NCBI RefSeq assembly: GCF_965215815.1
Contig: NZ_CBDCEO010000013.1
Location: 2,587,082-2,651,081, forward strand
Length of the DNA stretch: 64,000 nucleotides
Source: Poriferisodalis sp965215815
GTDB taxonomy: Bacteria; Actinomycetota; Acidimicrobiia; Acidimicrobiales; Poriferisodalaceae
Reading direction: 5' to 3'
In this document: positions 17,325-26,468 of the stretch, piece after piece
Numbering within the stretch: position 1 is the stretch's first letter
How the letters are laid out: every line of letters starts with the position of its first letter
Notes under the pieces: generated by a model
What the model was told of the DNA's origin: nothing
What the model saw: only the letters and a program-made list of their open reading frames with translations
Databases searched by the model: none
Translations under genes and position numbers: made by a program

Positions 17325-18860
17325 TTACCAGGGATCGATCGGGTGCTTGCGCCCGGTGCGCGGCTGTGGTGCTGGCAGGGTTGCGAGCAGCCGTGCGACC
17401 AGGTCCCGTGTGTCGGCCGGGTCGATGATGTCGTCGAGCAGGAACGCCCTGGCGAACTCCAGCCCGGTATTGCGCTCCTTCCACTCCGCGACCCGTTGCT
17501 CCCGGATCTCCCGGCGCGCTGCGTCGTCGGGTGCCGAGGAGAGTTCGTCTCGGTAGACGATGTTCACGGCCCCTTCGAGGCCCATGCCACCGAACTCGGC
17601 GGTCGGCCACCCCACGATCATGTCGGGCGCCAGCGCGTCTGAGCCCATGGCGTAGTACCCGAGCCCGTAGGCCTTGCGCAGGATCACGGTCAGGATTGGC
17701 ACGTCGGCTGCGCTCAGCGCCATCAGCGTCCGAGCGCTGTGGCGCACCAGAGCAGTCGCCTCAGCTGCAGTGCCGATCATGAAGCCGGGCGTGTCGCACA
17801 CGAACAACAGCGGGATGTCGTAGGCATTGCACAGTTCGACGTGGCGGGAGAACTTCGCCGAGCCCTCGGCGTCGATGGCACCTGCACCGAACATCGGGTT
17901 GTTCGCAAGCACGCCCACGACGTGCCCTTCGATGCGGCACAGCGATGTCGAAAGGCAGCGGCCGAATGTCGGCCGCAGCTCCATGACCGAGCCCTCGTCG
18001 GCCAGCGTTGCCACAATCTTTCGCACGTCGTATGCGCGCCGGGGATTTTCGGGCACCATCGTGCGCAGCGGCGTTTGGTCAGGTGCAGTCATCGTCGACG
18101 GTGCAGCAATTCCGGTGAAGTACGACAAGTACGTCCGCGCAGCGTCAAGTGCAGCAGCTTCGTCGGGGACGACGAGTTCGACGGTGCCGATTCGCTCATG
18201 CATCGACATCGGCCCGAGCTCTTCGGGCGTAAGCATCTCGCCGGTCGCCGACATCACGAGCGGGGGTCCCGACAGTCCCAGTGTCGAGTCCTTGGTGGCG
18301 ATGATGACATCGGAGGTGCCGGCGATGTTGGCCTGGCCGGCGAAGCTCGGTCCCGACAGGATGGTGACGATCGGCACCAACCCCGACAGCCGCGCCAGCT
18401 GCACGAACGTGGTCACCATGCCGCCGTCGTAGTGCAACTCACTGGCACGGGCCCCGCCGCCTTCAGACCAGAAGATGATCGGCCAGCGATTCCGCTCGGC
18501 CACTTCCATCATCCGGTCCATCTTGCGGTGGTTGCGGGGACTCTGGCTGCCGCCCATCACCGTGTAGTCGTAGGTGAAGGCACACACAGAAACGCCCTCG
18601 ACGAGCCCGACGCCCGTCACCAGGCCGTCCGCGGGAGCGTCGCCGAGCGAGCGACGCTGTGGCTGAGCGAGTTGCCCGTACTCGACGAACGTTCCGGGGT
18701 CGAAGAGTGCGGCGATCCGCTCGCGGGCAGTCCAGCGGCCACGAGCGTGTTGGCGAGCCACTGCGGTGGGGCGAGTTTCGTCAAGCGTGGCGTCGTGGGC
18801 GGCGAGGGCCTTGGCGAGCAGCGGCGAGATATCAGGTTCCAGTGGGGCTTCTTCGGTCAC
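17325..18860 (-). CDS. Acyl-CoA carboxylase carboxyltransferase (PccB/AccD type)
   Basis: A 511-residue carboxyltransferase of the biotin-dependent acyl-CoA carboxylase family. The N-half has the acyl-CoA region with YDYTVMGGSQSPRNHRKMDRM, SGPSFAGQAN and SDVIIATKDS; the C-half has the carboxybiotin region with NNPMFGAGAID, DTPGFMIG, ILRKAYGLGYYAMG, WPTAEFGGMGLEGAV and the family C-terminal HPIDPW. It transfers CO2 from carboxybiotin to an acyl-CoA. No biotin carboxylase is adjacent; the fused enzyme at 37377-40838 has a paralogous C-terminal domain. It converges on the alpha-E/transglutaminase gene with 7 bases between stops. Confidence 0.9.
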   Translation of the reverse strand: MTEEAPLEPDISPLLAKALAAHDATLDETRPTAVARQHARGRWTARERIAALFDPGTFVEYGQLAQPQRRSLGDAPADGLVTGVGLVEGVSVCAFTYDYTVMGGSQSPRNHRKMDRMMEVAERNRWPIIFWSEGGGARASELHYDGGMVTTFVQLARLSGLVPIVTILSGPSFAGQANIAGTSDVIIATKDSTLGLSGPPLVMSATGEMLTPEELGPMSMHERIGTVELVVPDEAAALDAARTYLSYFTGIAAPSTMTAPDQTPLRTMVPENPRRAYDVRKIVATLADEGSVMELRPTFGRCLSTSLCRIEGHVVGVLANNPMFGAGAIDAEGSAKFSRHVELCNAYDIPLLFVCDTPGFMIGTAAEATALVRHSARTLMALSAADVPILTVILRKAYGLGYYAMGSDALAPDMIVGWPTAEFGGMGLEGAVNIVYRDELSSAPDDAARREIREQRVAEWKERNTGLEFARAFLLDDIIDPADTRDLVARLLATLPAPQPRTGRKHPIDPW

Positions 18861-18919
18861 ACGGCAAGAACCTAGGGATCGCGCGGGGAGGGCGCACTCG
18901 CGGCGTTAGGGTGCGCCGC

Positions 18920-20368
18920 GTGAAGCCTTCTGACGAAGCGCTGGCACACAGGCGGGCGCGAGTGGCCAAGCGCTGGGAGCTGACCGACGAGGTCGTGCTC
19001 CTTCGTGCGGGTGAGCCGGCGAGCTGGTCGGGCACCGATCAGCACTTCGCATTCCTGCCGCATCCCGATGTGTCCTACCTGACGGCGGTGGGTTCTCCCG
19101 GCACGACGCTGGCCTTCGACGCCGCGGCTGGGGAGTGGGAGTTGTTCGGCCCCCGCTTCAGTCCTGCACGGCTCGTGTGGGAACAGCCGCCGACGCCCGT
19201 CGGGCGGCCGCTCGACGAGCTGGAGGACTGGCTGGCGCAGCGCAGCGACCGGACCGTCATCGAATTGGGCGCTGGTGCTGCGATGCCCGAGGTGTTGCCT
19301 GCGGCCTCGAATGTCGAGGCTGAGTCCACGGAAGAGGCAACGTCCACGGATGAGGCCAAGTCCACGGAAGAGGCAACGTCAACCGGCCCGGCCGAGCAAG
19401 GCACTGCGGCGGACGATCAGTCCGACCCGTCGCCCCCCGCAACGGTGTTGCGGCTGAGCGCTGCCGTCGCGCTCGAACGCATGACCAAGGACGAAGCCGA
19501 GCTCGACGACATCCGGCGAGCCGCAGCAGCCAGCGCTGCCGGCTTTGAGTGGGTGTACCGCAACGCCGTCCCCGGCATGACCGAACGACAGATCCAGATC
19601 GGGATGGAATCCCAATTCTTCGCTGCGGGAGCGCCCCGAGTGGCCTACGACAGCATCGTGGCATCGGGTGCCCACGGCGCTTACCTGCACTATGTCTTCG
19701 CGGGCGACGACCCACTTCGCCCCGCGACCCGCGTCGTGGAGTCAGGCGACCTGCTGCTCATCGATGCTGGCGCCCAATTCGGCGGCTACGCCAGCGACGT
19801 GACCCGCACGATGGTCGTGGGCGCCGACCCGACCGATGAGCAGGAGTACCTGTGGAAGCTGGTGCTCAGCGCCCAGCAGCAGACGATCGATATGTGTCGC
19901 CCCGGCATCCAGTGGCGCGAAGTGCATATCGCCGCTGCCCGCATCTTGGGGGCTGGCCTTATCGAGATGGGGTTGCTCAAGGGCGAGGCAGCCGAGTTGG
20001 TGACCTCGGGCGCTGTGGCGCTGTTCTTCCCCCACGGGTTGGGCCACCTGCTGGGCCTGTCGGTGCACGACGCCAGCGGTTTCCCGCCGGGCCACGAGCG
20101 CAGCGACGACCCCCAATTGCGGTACCTGCGCACCGACCGGGGTCTCGAGCCCGGCATGATCACGACCGTCGAGCCCGGCCTCTACTTCATCGATGCGCTG
20201 CTGGGCGACCCGGCTCGGCGTGAGAAGTTCGCCGAGAGCGTCGTATGGGAGCGGGTCGATGAGCTGCGGGGTTTCGGCGGCATCCGCATCGAGGACGACG
20301 TGCTGGTGACCGATGGCGATCCAGAGGTGCTGACTGCTGCCATCGCCAAGCCGATCCGCATCGGCTGA
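18920..20368 (+). CDS. M24-family Xaa-Pro aminopeptidase-like protein
   Basis: A 482-residue metallopeptidase with an aminopeptidase P N-terminal domain (residues 1-150) and a pita-bread M24 catalytic domain (about 190-470). Metal ligands are visible: LLIDAGAQFGGYASDVTRT (two Asp), HGLGHLLGLSVHD (His), TTVEPGLYF (Glu) and GGIRIEDD (Glu). Between the domains is a low-complexity acidic linker built from repeated STEEAT-like units (see 19325-19378). The GTG at 18920 is chosen; GTG 18911 is also possible, and the longer frame overlaps the divergent carboxyltransferase gene. Confidence 0.88.
   Translation: MKPSDEALAHRRARVAKRWELTDEVVLLRAGEPASWSGTDQHFAFLPHPDVSYLTAVGSPGTTLAFDAAAGEWELFGPRFSPARLVWEQPPTPVGRPLDELEDWLAQRSDRTVIELGAGAAMPEVLPAASNVEAESTEEATSTDEAKSTEEATSTGPAEQGTAADDQSDPSPPATVLRLSAAVALERMTKDEAELDDIRRAAAASAAGFEWVYRNAVPGMTERQIQIGMESQFFAAGAPRVAYDSIVASGAHGAYLHYVFAGDDPLRPATRVVESGDLLLIDAGAQFGGYASDVTRTMVVGADPTDEQEYLWKLVLSAQQQTIDMCRPGIQWREVHIAAARILGAGLIEMGLLKGEAAELVTSGAVALFFPHGLGHLLGLSVHDASGFPPGHERSDDPQLRYLRTDRGLEPGMITTVEPGLYFIDALLGDPARREKFAESVVWERVDELRGFGGIRIEDDVLVTDGDPEVLTAAIAKPIRIG
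19325..19378 (+). repeat. Three 18-bp tandem units inside the M24 peptidase gene
   Basis: The unit TCCACGGAAGAGGCAACG occurs at 19325-19342 and 19361-19378, with a diverged copy between them (19343-19360). It encodes STEEAT, STDEAK, STEEAT in the interdomain linker. Units are multiples of three, so copy-number changes would keep the frame. Confidence 0.85.
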
Positions 20369-20440
20369 AAGGGCGGGTGTGCGACGCTCGAGAGTGCCCC
20401 CGCAGTGCTACCGGATTCGTGCGACGGCAGGCAGGGCGGC

Positions 20441-21757
20441 GTGAGTCGGAGCGAGCAGAGCTACGACGCCATCGTCATCGGAGCGGGCGTCATCGGCACC
20501 TCGATCACCTGTGAGTTGGCACGGCGAGGCTGGCATGTGCTGGGCGTCGACCGCCATCGCGGTGCCGGTCAGGGCTCCACCAGCGCCTCGTCTGCCATCG
20601 TGAGATTCACCTACTCGACCCGGGCTGGCGTGGCCATGGCCTACGAGGGGTTGCAGTACTGGCAGCGGTGGCGCCAGCACATCGGGACCTGCGACGAGGC
20701 CGGTTTCGCCTCGTTCTCGCAGTGCGGGATGGTGACGTTGCTCAGCGACGCCGAACATCAGCTGCTGCCGGTGCCGCATTTCGATGCACTCGGCGTTCCA
20801 TATGAGATCTGGGACTGTGACGAGACCGTTGCCCGGCTCGGCGGGCTCGACCTATCCCGCTTCGGTCCGCCTCGTCAGCTCGACGACCCTGACTTCTGGG
20901 CCGAGCCGACCTCGCAACTGCGGGGTGCGTTGTGGTCGCCCGAAGGCGGCTACATCGGCGACCCGCAGCTCGCGGCGCACAACCTGCGGCTGGCGGCGGA
21001 GTTAGCCGGCGCCGAATTCCGCTTTGGCGTGACGGTGACCGGAATCGCAGGCGCTGGCTGGGCCGAGGGCGTTGTGCTGGCCGACGGCACTGAAGTGCTG
21101 GCGCCGGTTGTGGTGAATGTCGCCGGACCGCACAGCAGCGCCATCAACCGGCTTGCTGGTGTCGTTGAAGACATGTCGATCAGCACGCGGCCGCTGCGCA
21201 AGGAGGTGTACCACGTGCCTCCGCCGTCGGGCGTGGACTTCGAGCATGACGGAGCGGTCATGGCCGATGTTGACTGCGGCTGCTACGTGCGGCCCGAGGT
21301 GGGTAACAACATGCTCATCGGCTCGCTCGAGCTGGACGCGACGGACTTCGAGTGGCTCGGCACCGACGAGATCGACGACTGCTCGCAGGACCTCACCCGC
21401 GAGCAGTGGGAGACCCACGTCCTGCGGTTTGCCCGCCGCATGCCCGAGCTCGGCCTGCCTCGCCAGCCGCGGGGCATCGTCGGTGTGTACGACGTGACCG
21501 ACGACTGGATTCCGATCTATGACCGCACGTCGCTCGACGGCTTCTATGTGGCCATCGGCACCAGCGGCAACCAGTTCAAGAACGCCGCAGTGGCGGGTCA
21601 CTGCATGGCCGAGTTGATCGGCGCGGTCGAAGCTGGACACGACCATGACGCCGACCCGGTGGTCGTGACCGGAAAGTACACCGGCTTTGACATCGACATG
21701 GGAACGTTCTCGCGCCGCCGCGAACTCCACGGTTCGTCGATGTCGGTGCTCGGCTAG
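20441..21757 (+). CDS. FAD-dependent oxidoreductase (DAO/sarcosine oxidase family)
   Basis: A 438-residue flavoprotein with the N-terminal dinucleotide motif IVIGAGVIGTSITCELARRG, a QGSTSASSAIVR FAD segment, and a C-terminal GLDGFYVAIGTSGNQFKNA. The fold is that of D-amino-acid, sarcosine and dimethylglycine oxidases and dehydrogenases; the amine substrate is not evident. The GTG at 20441 places the dinucleotide motif about ten residues from the N-terminus, as usual; the longer frame adds twelve residues without similarity. The stop codon is the TAG in the first copy of a palindromic tandem repeat. Confidence 0.87.
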   Translation: MSRSEQSYDAIVIGAGVIGTSITCELARRGWHVLGVDRHRGAGQGSTSASSAIVRFTYSTRAGVAMAYEGLQYWQRWRQHIGTCDEAGFASFSQCGMVTLLSDAEHQLLPVPHFDALGVPYEIWDCDETVARLGGLDLSRFGPPRQLDDPDFWAEPTSQLRGALWSPEGGYIGDPQLAAHNLRLAAELAGAEFRFGVTVTGIAGAGWAEGVVLADGTEVLAPVVVNVAGPHSSAINRLAGVVEDMSISTRPLRKEVYHVPPPSGVDFEHDGAVMADVDCGCYVRPEVGNNMLIGSLELDATDFEWLGTDEIDDCSQDLTREQWETHVLRFARRMPELGLPRQPRGIVGVYDVTDDWIPIYDRTSLDGFYVAIGTSGNQFKNAAVAGHCMAELIGAVEAGHDHDADPVVVTGKYTGFDIDMGTFSRRRELHGSSMSVLG

Positions 21758-21851
21758 TACCGAGCACGCATGTGAAGGTGCTCGGCTAGTACCGAGCACG
21801 CATGTGAAGGTGCTCGGCTAGTACCGAGCACGCATGTGAAGGTGCTCGGCT
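21745..21851 (+). repeat. 32-bp palindrome-bearing tandem repeat (3.3 copies) spanning a stop codon
   Basis: Three identical 32-base units (21745-21776, 21777-21808, 21809-21840) and the first 11 bases of a fourth. Each unit holds the inverted repeat GTGCTCGG/CCGAGCAC around a 6-base loop CTAGTA. The TAG in the first copy is the stop codon of the FAD oxidoreductase. The copies are exact, so the expansion looks recent. The hairpins lack a T-run. Confidence 0.95.
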
Positions 21852-21861
21852 GACAGCGGGA

Positions 21862-21909
21862 GGCGCCGGCCCTGCACTTAATGGGGACTGCCTGTGCAGG
21901 GCCGGCGCC
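21862..21909. terminator. Perfect 16-bp stem-loop between convergent genes
   Basis: GGCGCCGGCCCTGCAC (21862-21877) and its exact reverse complement (21894-21909) enclose a 16-base loop. It lies between the stops of two convergent genes and could end transcription from both sides. There is no U-tract, as is usual for terminators in high-GC actinobacteria. Confidence 0.6.
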
Positions 21910-21917
21910 GAATGTGC

Positions 21918-24900
21918 CTAGCTAGGGCGATGTGTCGTGTAGAGATCCTCGAAATCGATGACGGACAGGTCGTAGGTGCCGATCTCGTAGCTCGATCCGG
22001 CCACCCCGATGAAGTACGTGCCTGTGCTGGGGGGCGTCCAGACCAGCCGGGTTTCGAGGTAGGAGCCGCCGCCGCTGGCGAAGACGATGCGCTGGCCCGA
22101 GGCGTCGTGGATCCACATAAAGGAGTTCCGCAGCGTGCCCACGCCGCTGCCCTCGCCGCGTATGTCGATCTGGTAGCGGCGCCCGCCTTCGAGCTCTACC
22201 TGGAACCAGTCCTTGTCACCTGCGAGGTCGATCTCGCCTCGCACTGCTGTGCCGTTCACCCAGGAGTCGTTGACGTACACAAGTCCGGTGGTTGACGTGT
22301 CCTGGGCGAGATCGCCGTGGGGCAGCGGGGTGTCCCAGACGCCCGGCGGCACGGCGCTGTAGTCCCGGACACGCAGCAGGTAGTCGCCGGTTCCGTTGTC
22401 GGAACCCACCGTGATCAGCTTGCGACCGTCGGCATCGGGGATGATCCAACGGCTGGCTTTCCAGCCCACCCGGTGCCAGCACTCGCGCGAGTTGGCCCCA
22501 GGCTGGTCAGGTGTCTCCGCCGATGCGATGCCGTGGATGCAGTTGAAGATGCCCGAGCCGTTCCGGTTCCGCATCTCGACGAAGTAGCGGTGGCCGGCCT
22601 CGACGTCGATAGCGAAGGTGTCGCGATCGCCGTGGGTGTCGACCGTGCCTTCGAACTCGTCTACGAAGTACCCGTAGTTGTTGAACTCGAGCGTCAGCTC
22701 GGTCACGCCGGGAACGTCGTCGGGCGACAGATCGATCTCGTGGATTTCGAGATGCCAGGGCAACGGGGCTGTGGCGTTGGTGAAATTCCACCAGTTCGGG
22801 TCGCCCGCCACGATGAAGTGGATGCCGGTCGCGGTGGGCCGGAAGTTGATGTAGCCAGCCGTGTTCGAGGTGCCGTAAGGGTTGCCGTCGAACGAGTGGG
22901 ATCCGGTGATCAGCGAACCGTCAGATTCGCGCATGCTGCCGATGAAGATGGACGTCTCCCGGTCGGGACCGTTGAACGTGCCTTCGATGCGGTAGGCCTG
23001 CCCGGCCTCCAGGAAGACTTGCACCCAGTCGGCATCGTCCTTGCTACAGAAATCGGCCTCGACGCTGCCGCCAACCTCCATGCTGAGCGGAGTCGAGGTG
23101 TCCGCAACGGTGTCGGGATTCGTCGGGCAAAAGTCCGGTGGCGGCCAGGGAGGCCGCGGTGGATCCGGCGGGTCGGTCGTGCCGTCGTCGTCCTCGATCA
23201 CAACGTCCAGTGCTTGTGCTGGCAGCGTCACCTCGGGTCTTACACCAGGACCGGGACCCACTTCGATGGAGAATGACTCGCCTTCCTCGACCAGGTCATC
23301 GTCGAGGATGGTCACCGTTGCGACACCAGACGCCTCGTAACTCCCCGACTCCTGCAGGACGAAGCTCCCGAGTTCTAGATCGATGAAGGCCGGCGGCGGT
23401 TCGAAATCAGCCGGGTTCGTCGCCGTACCTGGCGTCGCCGTGAACGCGAGTGCCTGCCCCTCGTAGTGGATCCCCCCGAGCTCATAGGTGCCTGGCGGTT
23501 GGTTGCCGTCGACCCGCACCGTGATCGGCAGCTCAACGGTGCCTGCTTCTTCAGCCACAATGAACGGGTTCTCCGTGTACAGGACCGTGACCTTCGTGTC
23601 GTCGTCGTGCATGGCCACGGTCGCGGTGTCGGGGCTTCCGATCGCGTAGGCGGTATTGCCCTGAGCATCTTCGGGCAGGACAATCGTGAACAACACTGAT
23701 CCGTCGTTCTCGACGATCGAGTCATTGTTGATGTAGACGATTGCGGTCTGACTCGTGCTGCCCGCTCGAATTCTGACGACGAGCGGGTCGCCGTTTCGGT
23801 GCAGCAGCTCATTGTCGGGATCAGTGATCTCCAACTCCACCCGCAGATCGTCGTCGAGCGGGCGAGTGATGCTCAATTCGACTGAGACCGTTCTGTCACT
23901 CTCGTCAACTGACTCGGTGAGGGCGCGAATCGTGACCTCCGGACTGACTTCTTGGCGGGCCGCCACCGGCTCCGACGTTGTCGCGTCGGCGCTCTTGCCT
24001 GCGCCTTCACCGTCGGTGTAGGTCGCCGTGGCTCGCAGGTACATCCCGACGTCGTCGGGGGTCGGCATGTAGTGATCGTCGGTCTGGCCGTCGATGGGGT
24101 CGAAGCCTCCGTCCGGGGCCTCGCCCTGTGACCATTCCCATGTCATGTCATCGACGGGCCCGTCGACGTCGGACAGGGTCGCCTCGACCATCGCGCCCTC
24201 TTCGGGGGTCATCGGTGCGAGCTTCACCACGCCGGGTTCGTCCACATTGGTGACGGTCACCGTGACGTTCGTCTCGCTCGAGCCGCCGATGACGTCGGAG
24301 GCAGCGACGGCGAACGTGTACTCGGCCTGTGTCTCGAAGTCGAGCGCTCCTGTGACCCTGAGAGTGTCGGTCTCGGCGTCGATTTCGAACGGCAAGCTGT
24401 CGCCGACGACCCCGAACGTCACCTCATGACCGTCGAAGTCGGTGGCCTCAAACGAAACGCCGATCAAGGTTCCCGCCTCGATGTCTTCAGAGACCGAGAT
24501 CTGCTCGGCGGTGGCAGTGAACTCGGGTGCGTTGTTGACGCCGTCGTCGTCGGCGATGACGATCGTCTTGCGGTCGGTGGGGATCACCGTGTCGCCGACG
24601 TCGAGCGGAGCCGGCAGGGGGGACTCGAAGTACAAGACGAACGTCTCACCCGGTTCGTCCTCGGTGTCGTCGATGATCTCGATCTCGATCTGGTCGCTCA
24701 GCGTGTAATCACCAGAGGCGTCCACGGTGAACGAACCGACGTCCCAGATATAGAAGTAGGACTGATAGACGAAATCCATGGTCGCATCGGCTGTCACCGA
24801 AGCTGTCGTGAGCACGAACGCCACACCCTCGTGGACCCCGTCAGCACTCTTGAAGGTCCCAGGCGGCTTGCCGTCGTGTACCCGTATGAAGAACGGAACC

Positions 24901-25418
24901 GTGACCGTGCCGGCGTCCTCGTTGACGTGCACGGTTGATGAATCCCAGGAAACCGTGATTGGCACGTCGTCGTCGACCAACGTCGTCACAGCTTCCGAAG
25001 GTGTGCCCACTTCGTAGTGCACTTCGCTGTCGGCCACGGTGATCGTGACGGTGCCCTCGGGCTCGACGACGAGGTCGTTCACGACGATGAAATCGAAGTC
25101 GTAGGACGGCTCGCCAGCGGGGATCGTCTCGGTGAAGGACCGCTCGATGGCGTCGGTGAACACCACTCCGGTCTGGCGGGAGCCGAGCTTCACCTCGAGA
25201 TTGGTCGCCGGGGCCGGGCTGGCGTGGAGCGTGAAGCTCATGGGGCCGTCGGGTTCGTTGTGAGTGGTCGCTCCAGCCGTGATGGTGACGGTGGGGACCA
25301 CCTCTTGCCGGGCTACGTTGTCGGCTGCCTCCGCGGGGGCCGAGGGAAGAAAGAGCACCAGCAGCAGAGCGCTCGCACCGGCGAGCAATCGGCTTGCCGA
25401 AGACCTCCTTGTCTTCAT
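21918..25418 (-). CDS. Large secreted Calx-beta/cadherin-like repeat protein
   Basis: An 1166-residue exported protein. A Sec signal peptide at residues 1-31 (MKTRR then LLLVLFLPSAPAEA) is followed by two or more Calx-beta-type modules, a cadherin-like module with an LDFETQAEYTFAVAASD motif, an Ig-like segment starting PMTPEEGAMVEATLSD, more Calx-beta modules ending in VTILDDD-type strands, a Pro-rich hinge (DPPRPPWPPPDF) and several PPC-like beta domains to the C-terminus. Such calcium-binding adhesive repeats are common in surface proteins of host-associated and marine bacteria. There is no sortase signal or membrane anchor, so it is probably released or held non-covalently. ATG 25418 has a strong TCCTCCT-complement ribosome site at 25426-25432. 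Confidence 0.85.
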   Translation of the reverse strand: MKTRRSSASRLLAGASALLLVLFLPSAPAEAADNVARQEVVPTVTITAGATTHNEPDGPMSFTLHASPAPATNLEVKLGSRQTGVVFTDAIERSFTETIPAGEPSYDFDFIVVNDLVVEPEGTVTITVADSEVHYEVGTPSEAVTTLVDDDVPITVSWDSSTVHVNEDAGTVTVPFFIRVHDGKPPGTFKSADGVHEGVAFVLTTASVTADATMDFVYQSYFYIWDVGSFTVDASGDYTLSDQIEIEIIDDTEDEPGETFVLYFESPLPAPLDVGDTVIPTDRKTIVIADDDGVNNAPEFTATAEQISVSEDIEAGTLIGVSFEATDFDGHEVTFGVVGDSLPFEIDAETDTLRVTGALDFETQAEYTFAVAASDVIGGSSETNVTVTVTNVDEPGVVKLAPMTPEEGAMVEATLSDVDGPVDDMTWEWSQGEAPDGGFDPIDGQTDDHYMPTPDDVGMYLRATATYTDGEGAGKSADATTSEPVAARQEVSPEVTIRALTESVDESDRTVSVELSITRPLDDDLRVELEITDPDNELLHRNGDPLVVRIRAGSTSQTAIVYINNDSIVENDGSVLFTIVLPEDAQGNTAYAIGSPDTATVAMHDDDTKVTVLYTENPFIVAEEAGTVELPITVRVDGNQPPGTYELGGIHYEGQALAFTATPGTATNPADFEPPPAFIDLELGSFVLQESGSYEASGVATVTILDDDLVEEGESFSIEVGPGPGVRPEVTLPAQALDVVIEDDDGTTDPPDPPRPPWPPPDFCPTNPDTVADTSTPLSMEVGGSVEADFCSKDDADWVQVFLEAGQAYRIEGTFNGPDRETSIFIGSMRESDGSLITGSHSFDGNPYGTSNTAGYINFRPTATGIHFIVAGDPNWWNFTNATAPLPWHLEIHEIDLSPDDVPGVTELTLEFNNYGYFVDEFEGTVDTHGDRDTFAIDVEAGHRYFVEMRNRNGSGIFNCIHGIASAETPDQPGANSRECWHRVGWKASRWIIPDADGRKLITVGSDNGTGDYLLRVRDYSAVPPGVWDTPLPHGDLAQDTSTTGLVYVNDSWVNGTAVRGEIDLAGDKDWFQVELEGGRRYQIDIRGEGSGVGTLRNSFMWIHDASGQRIVFASGGGSYLETRLVWTPPSTGTYFIGVAGSSYEIGTYDLSVIDFEDLYTTHRPS

Positions 25419-25596
25419 TTTGCAGTCCTCCTGTAATGGTTCTGTAATGAAACGTCCCACACAACGGTTTCGTTCCATGTTCAGGAGAGCTATGAATTCG
25501 GCGAAATTTCGGTAACAAATCGGCCAATTGATGGCTTATGTCACTGAATTTCCTGTTATTTGAAGCCGACGGGCGGTCCGGGACAGGACCACGGCC

Positions 25597-25645
25597 GACT
25601 AACGCCAAGCACTGGGTCTGATGGTCCGCTTGACTAACGCCAAGC
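25597..25645. repeat. 14-bp direct repeat at the 3' end of the NUDIX gene
   Basis: GACTAACGCCAAGC occurs at 25597-25610 and again at 25632-25645. The second copy contains the stop and last codons of the NUDIX gene, so the gene end seems to have been duplicated just downstream. Confidence 0.6.
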
Positions 25646-26419
25646 GAACACTGGCTGCTCGAGCTCGTCGACCCGGATGTTGAGGCCGTCGTAGGCGACA
25701 GCTCGGAACTGGTAGAGCACGGCGCCGGTCGGTGCGTGGATCAGATCACCGCCGATGGGGATCTGGACGACGGGGCGGTCGCTCTCGGGGATGCTCACGA
25801 ATCGCGGCGAGTCATCGCGGGTCAGCTCGCGCATCGAGACCCGGTGGACCGACGCCACCTCGGCGGGGTTCGCTACCGGATCACGGCCGTCCGACAGCCA
25901 GAACACGAAGGGGCTGATGACATAGCCAGAGCGGGTGGGGTAGTCATCGAGGCGGCCCAGCAGATCGGTGCTCGTGAGCTCCAACCCGACTTCCTCGGCG
26001 GCTTCGCGCATGGCAGCTTCGAGTGCCGTCTCGCCGTCATCGACTCGCCCACCGGGCAGCGCCCACTGGCCGCCATGGCCGCGCAGGTGCGAGCCCCGCC
26101 TCGTGAGCAGCACCGCAGCGCCCCCCGCAGTTCCCTCTACATCGCCGGTGAGCGTGGGGTCGTTCTCCGCGCCGGGGATGTCGGCGAGCATCTCGCGACG
26201 CTGCTCGGCGTTGATGCCGCCCATGACCGGATCGGCGCCATGCTGCTCGGCGTCACTGTCGAGCACGATCACCGCCACGGCTGCGTGCTTGCGCCCCTCA
26301 CCGGGGTGCTGGAGCACGTCGTGACGAGCCAGGTTCGCCGTCAGCCGATCCCGGAGCGTGTCATCGTGCGCGATCTCTTCAGCCGTGGGCTCAGTCGGCA
26401 TAGCCGGAGAGTCTGGCAT
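25634..26419 (-). CDS. NUDIX hydrolase, CoA pyrophosphatase-like
   Basis: A 261-residue NUDIX protein. The NUDIX box GRVDDGETALEAAMREAAEEVGLEL is split here as GRVDDGET, then REAAEEVG; the preceding VLLTRRG and LRGHGGQWALPGG resemble the CoA-diphosphatase (NUDT7/8) signature. The N-terminal 90 residues carry an acidic region without recognised fold. It probably hydrolyses CoA or acyl-CoA derivatives, which would suit the CoA-centred metabolism around it, but generic NDP-sugar activity is possible. ATG 26419 was chosen because the longer frame runs into the divergent monooxygenase gene; 26401 is an alternative. Confidence 0.83.
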   Translation of the reverse strand: MPDSPAMPTEPTAEEIAHDDTLRDRLTANLARHDVLQHPGEGRKHAAVAVIVLDSDAEQHGADPVMGGINAEQRREMLADIPGAENDPTLTGDVEGTAGGAAVLLTRRGSHLRGHGGQWALPGGRVDDGETALEAAMREAAEEVGLELTSTDLLGRLDDYPTRSGYVISPFVFWLSDGRDPVANPAEVASVHRVSMRELTRDDSPRFVSIPESDRPVVQIPIGGDLIHAPTGAVLYQFRAVAYDGLNIRVDELEQPVFAWR

Positions 26420-26468
26420 CCCGCCGACCCGGCCCGCCGGTGAGCGGGACTCTCTACGATCGCTAGGC

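Noticed and set aside
21745..21851. CRISPR array
   Set aside because: Units are contiguous without unique spacers, and no cas genes are near.
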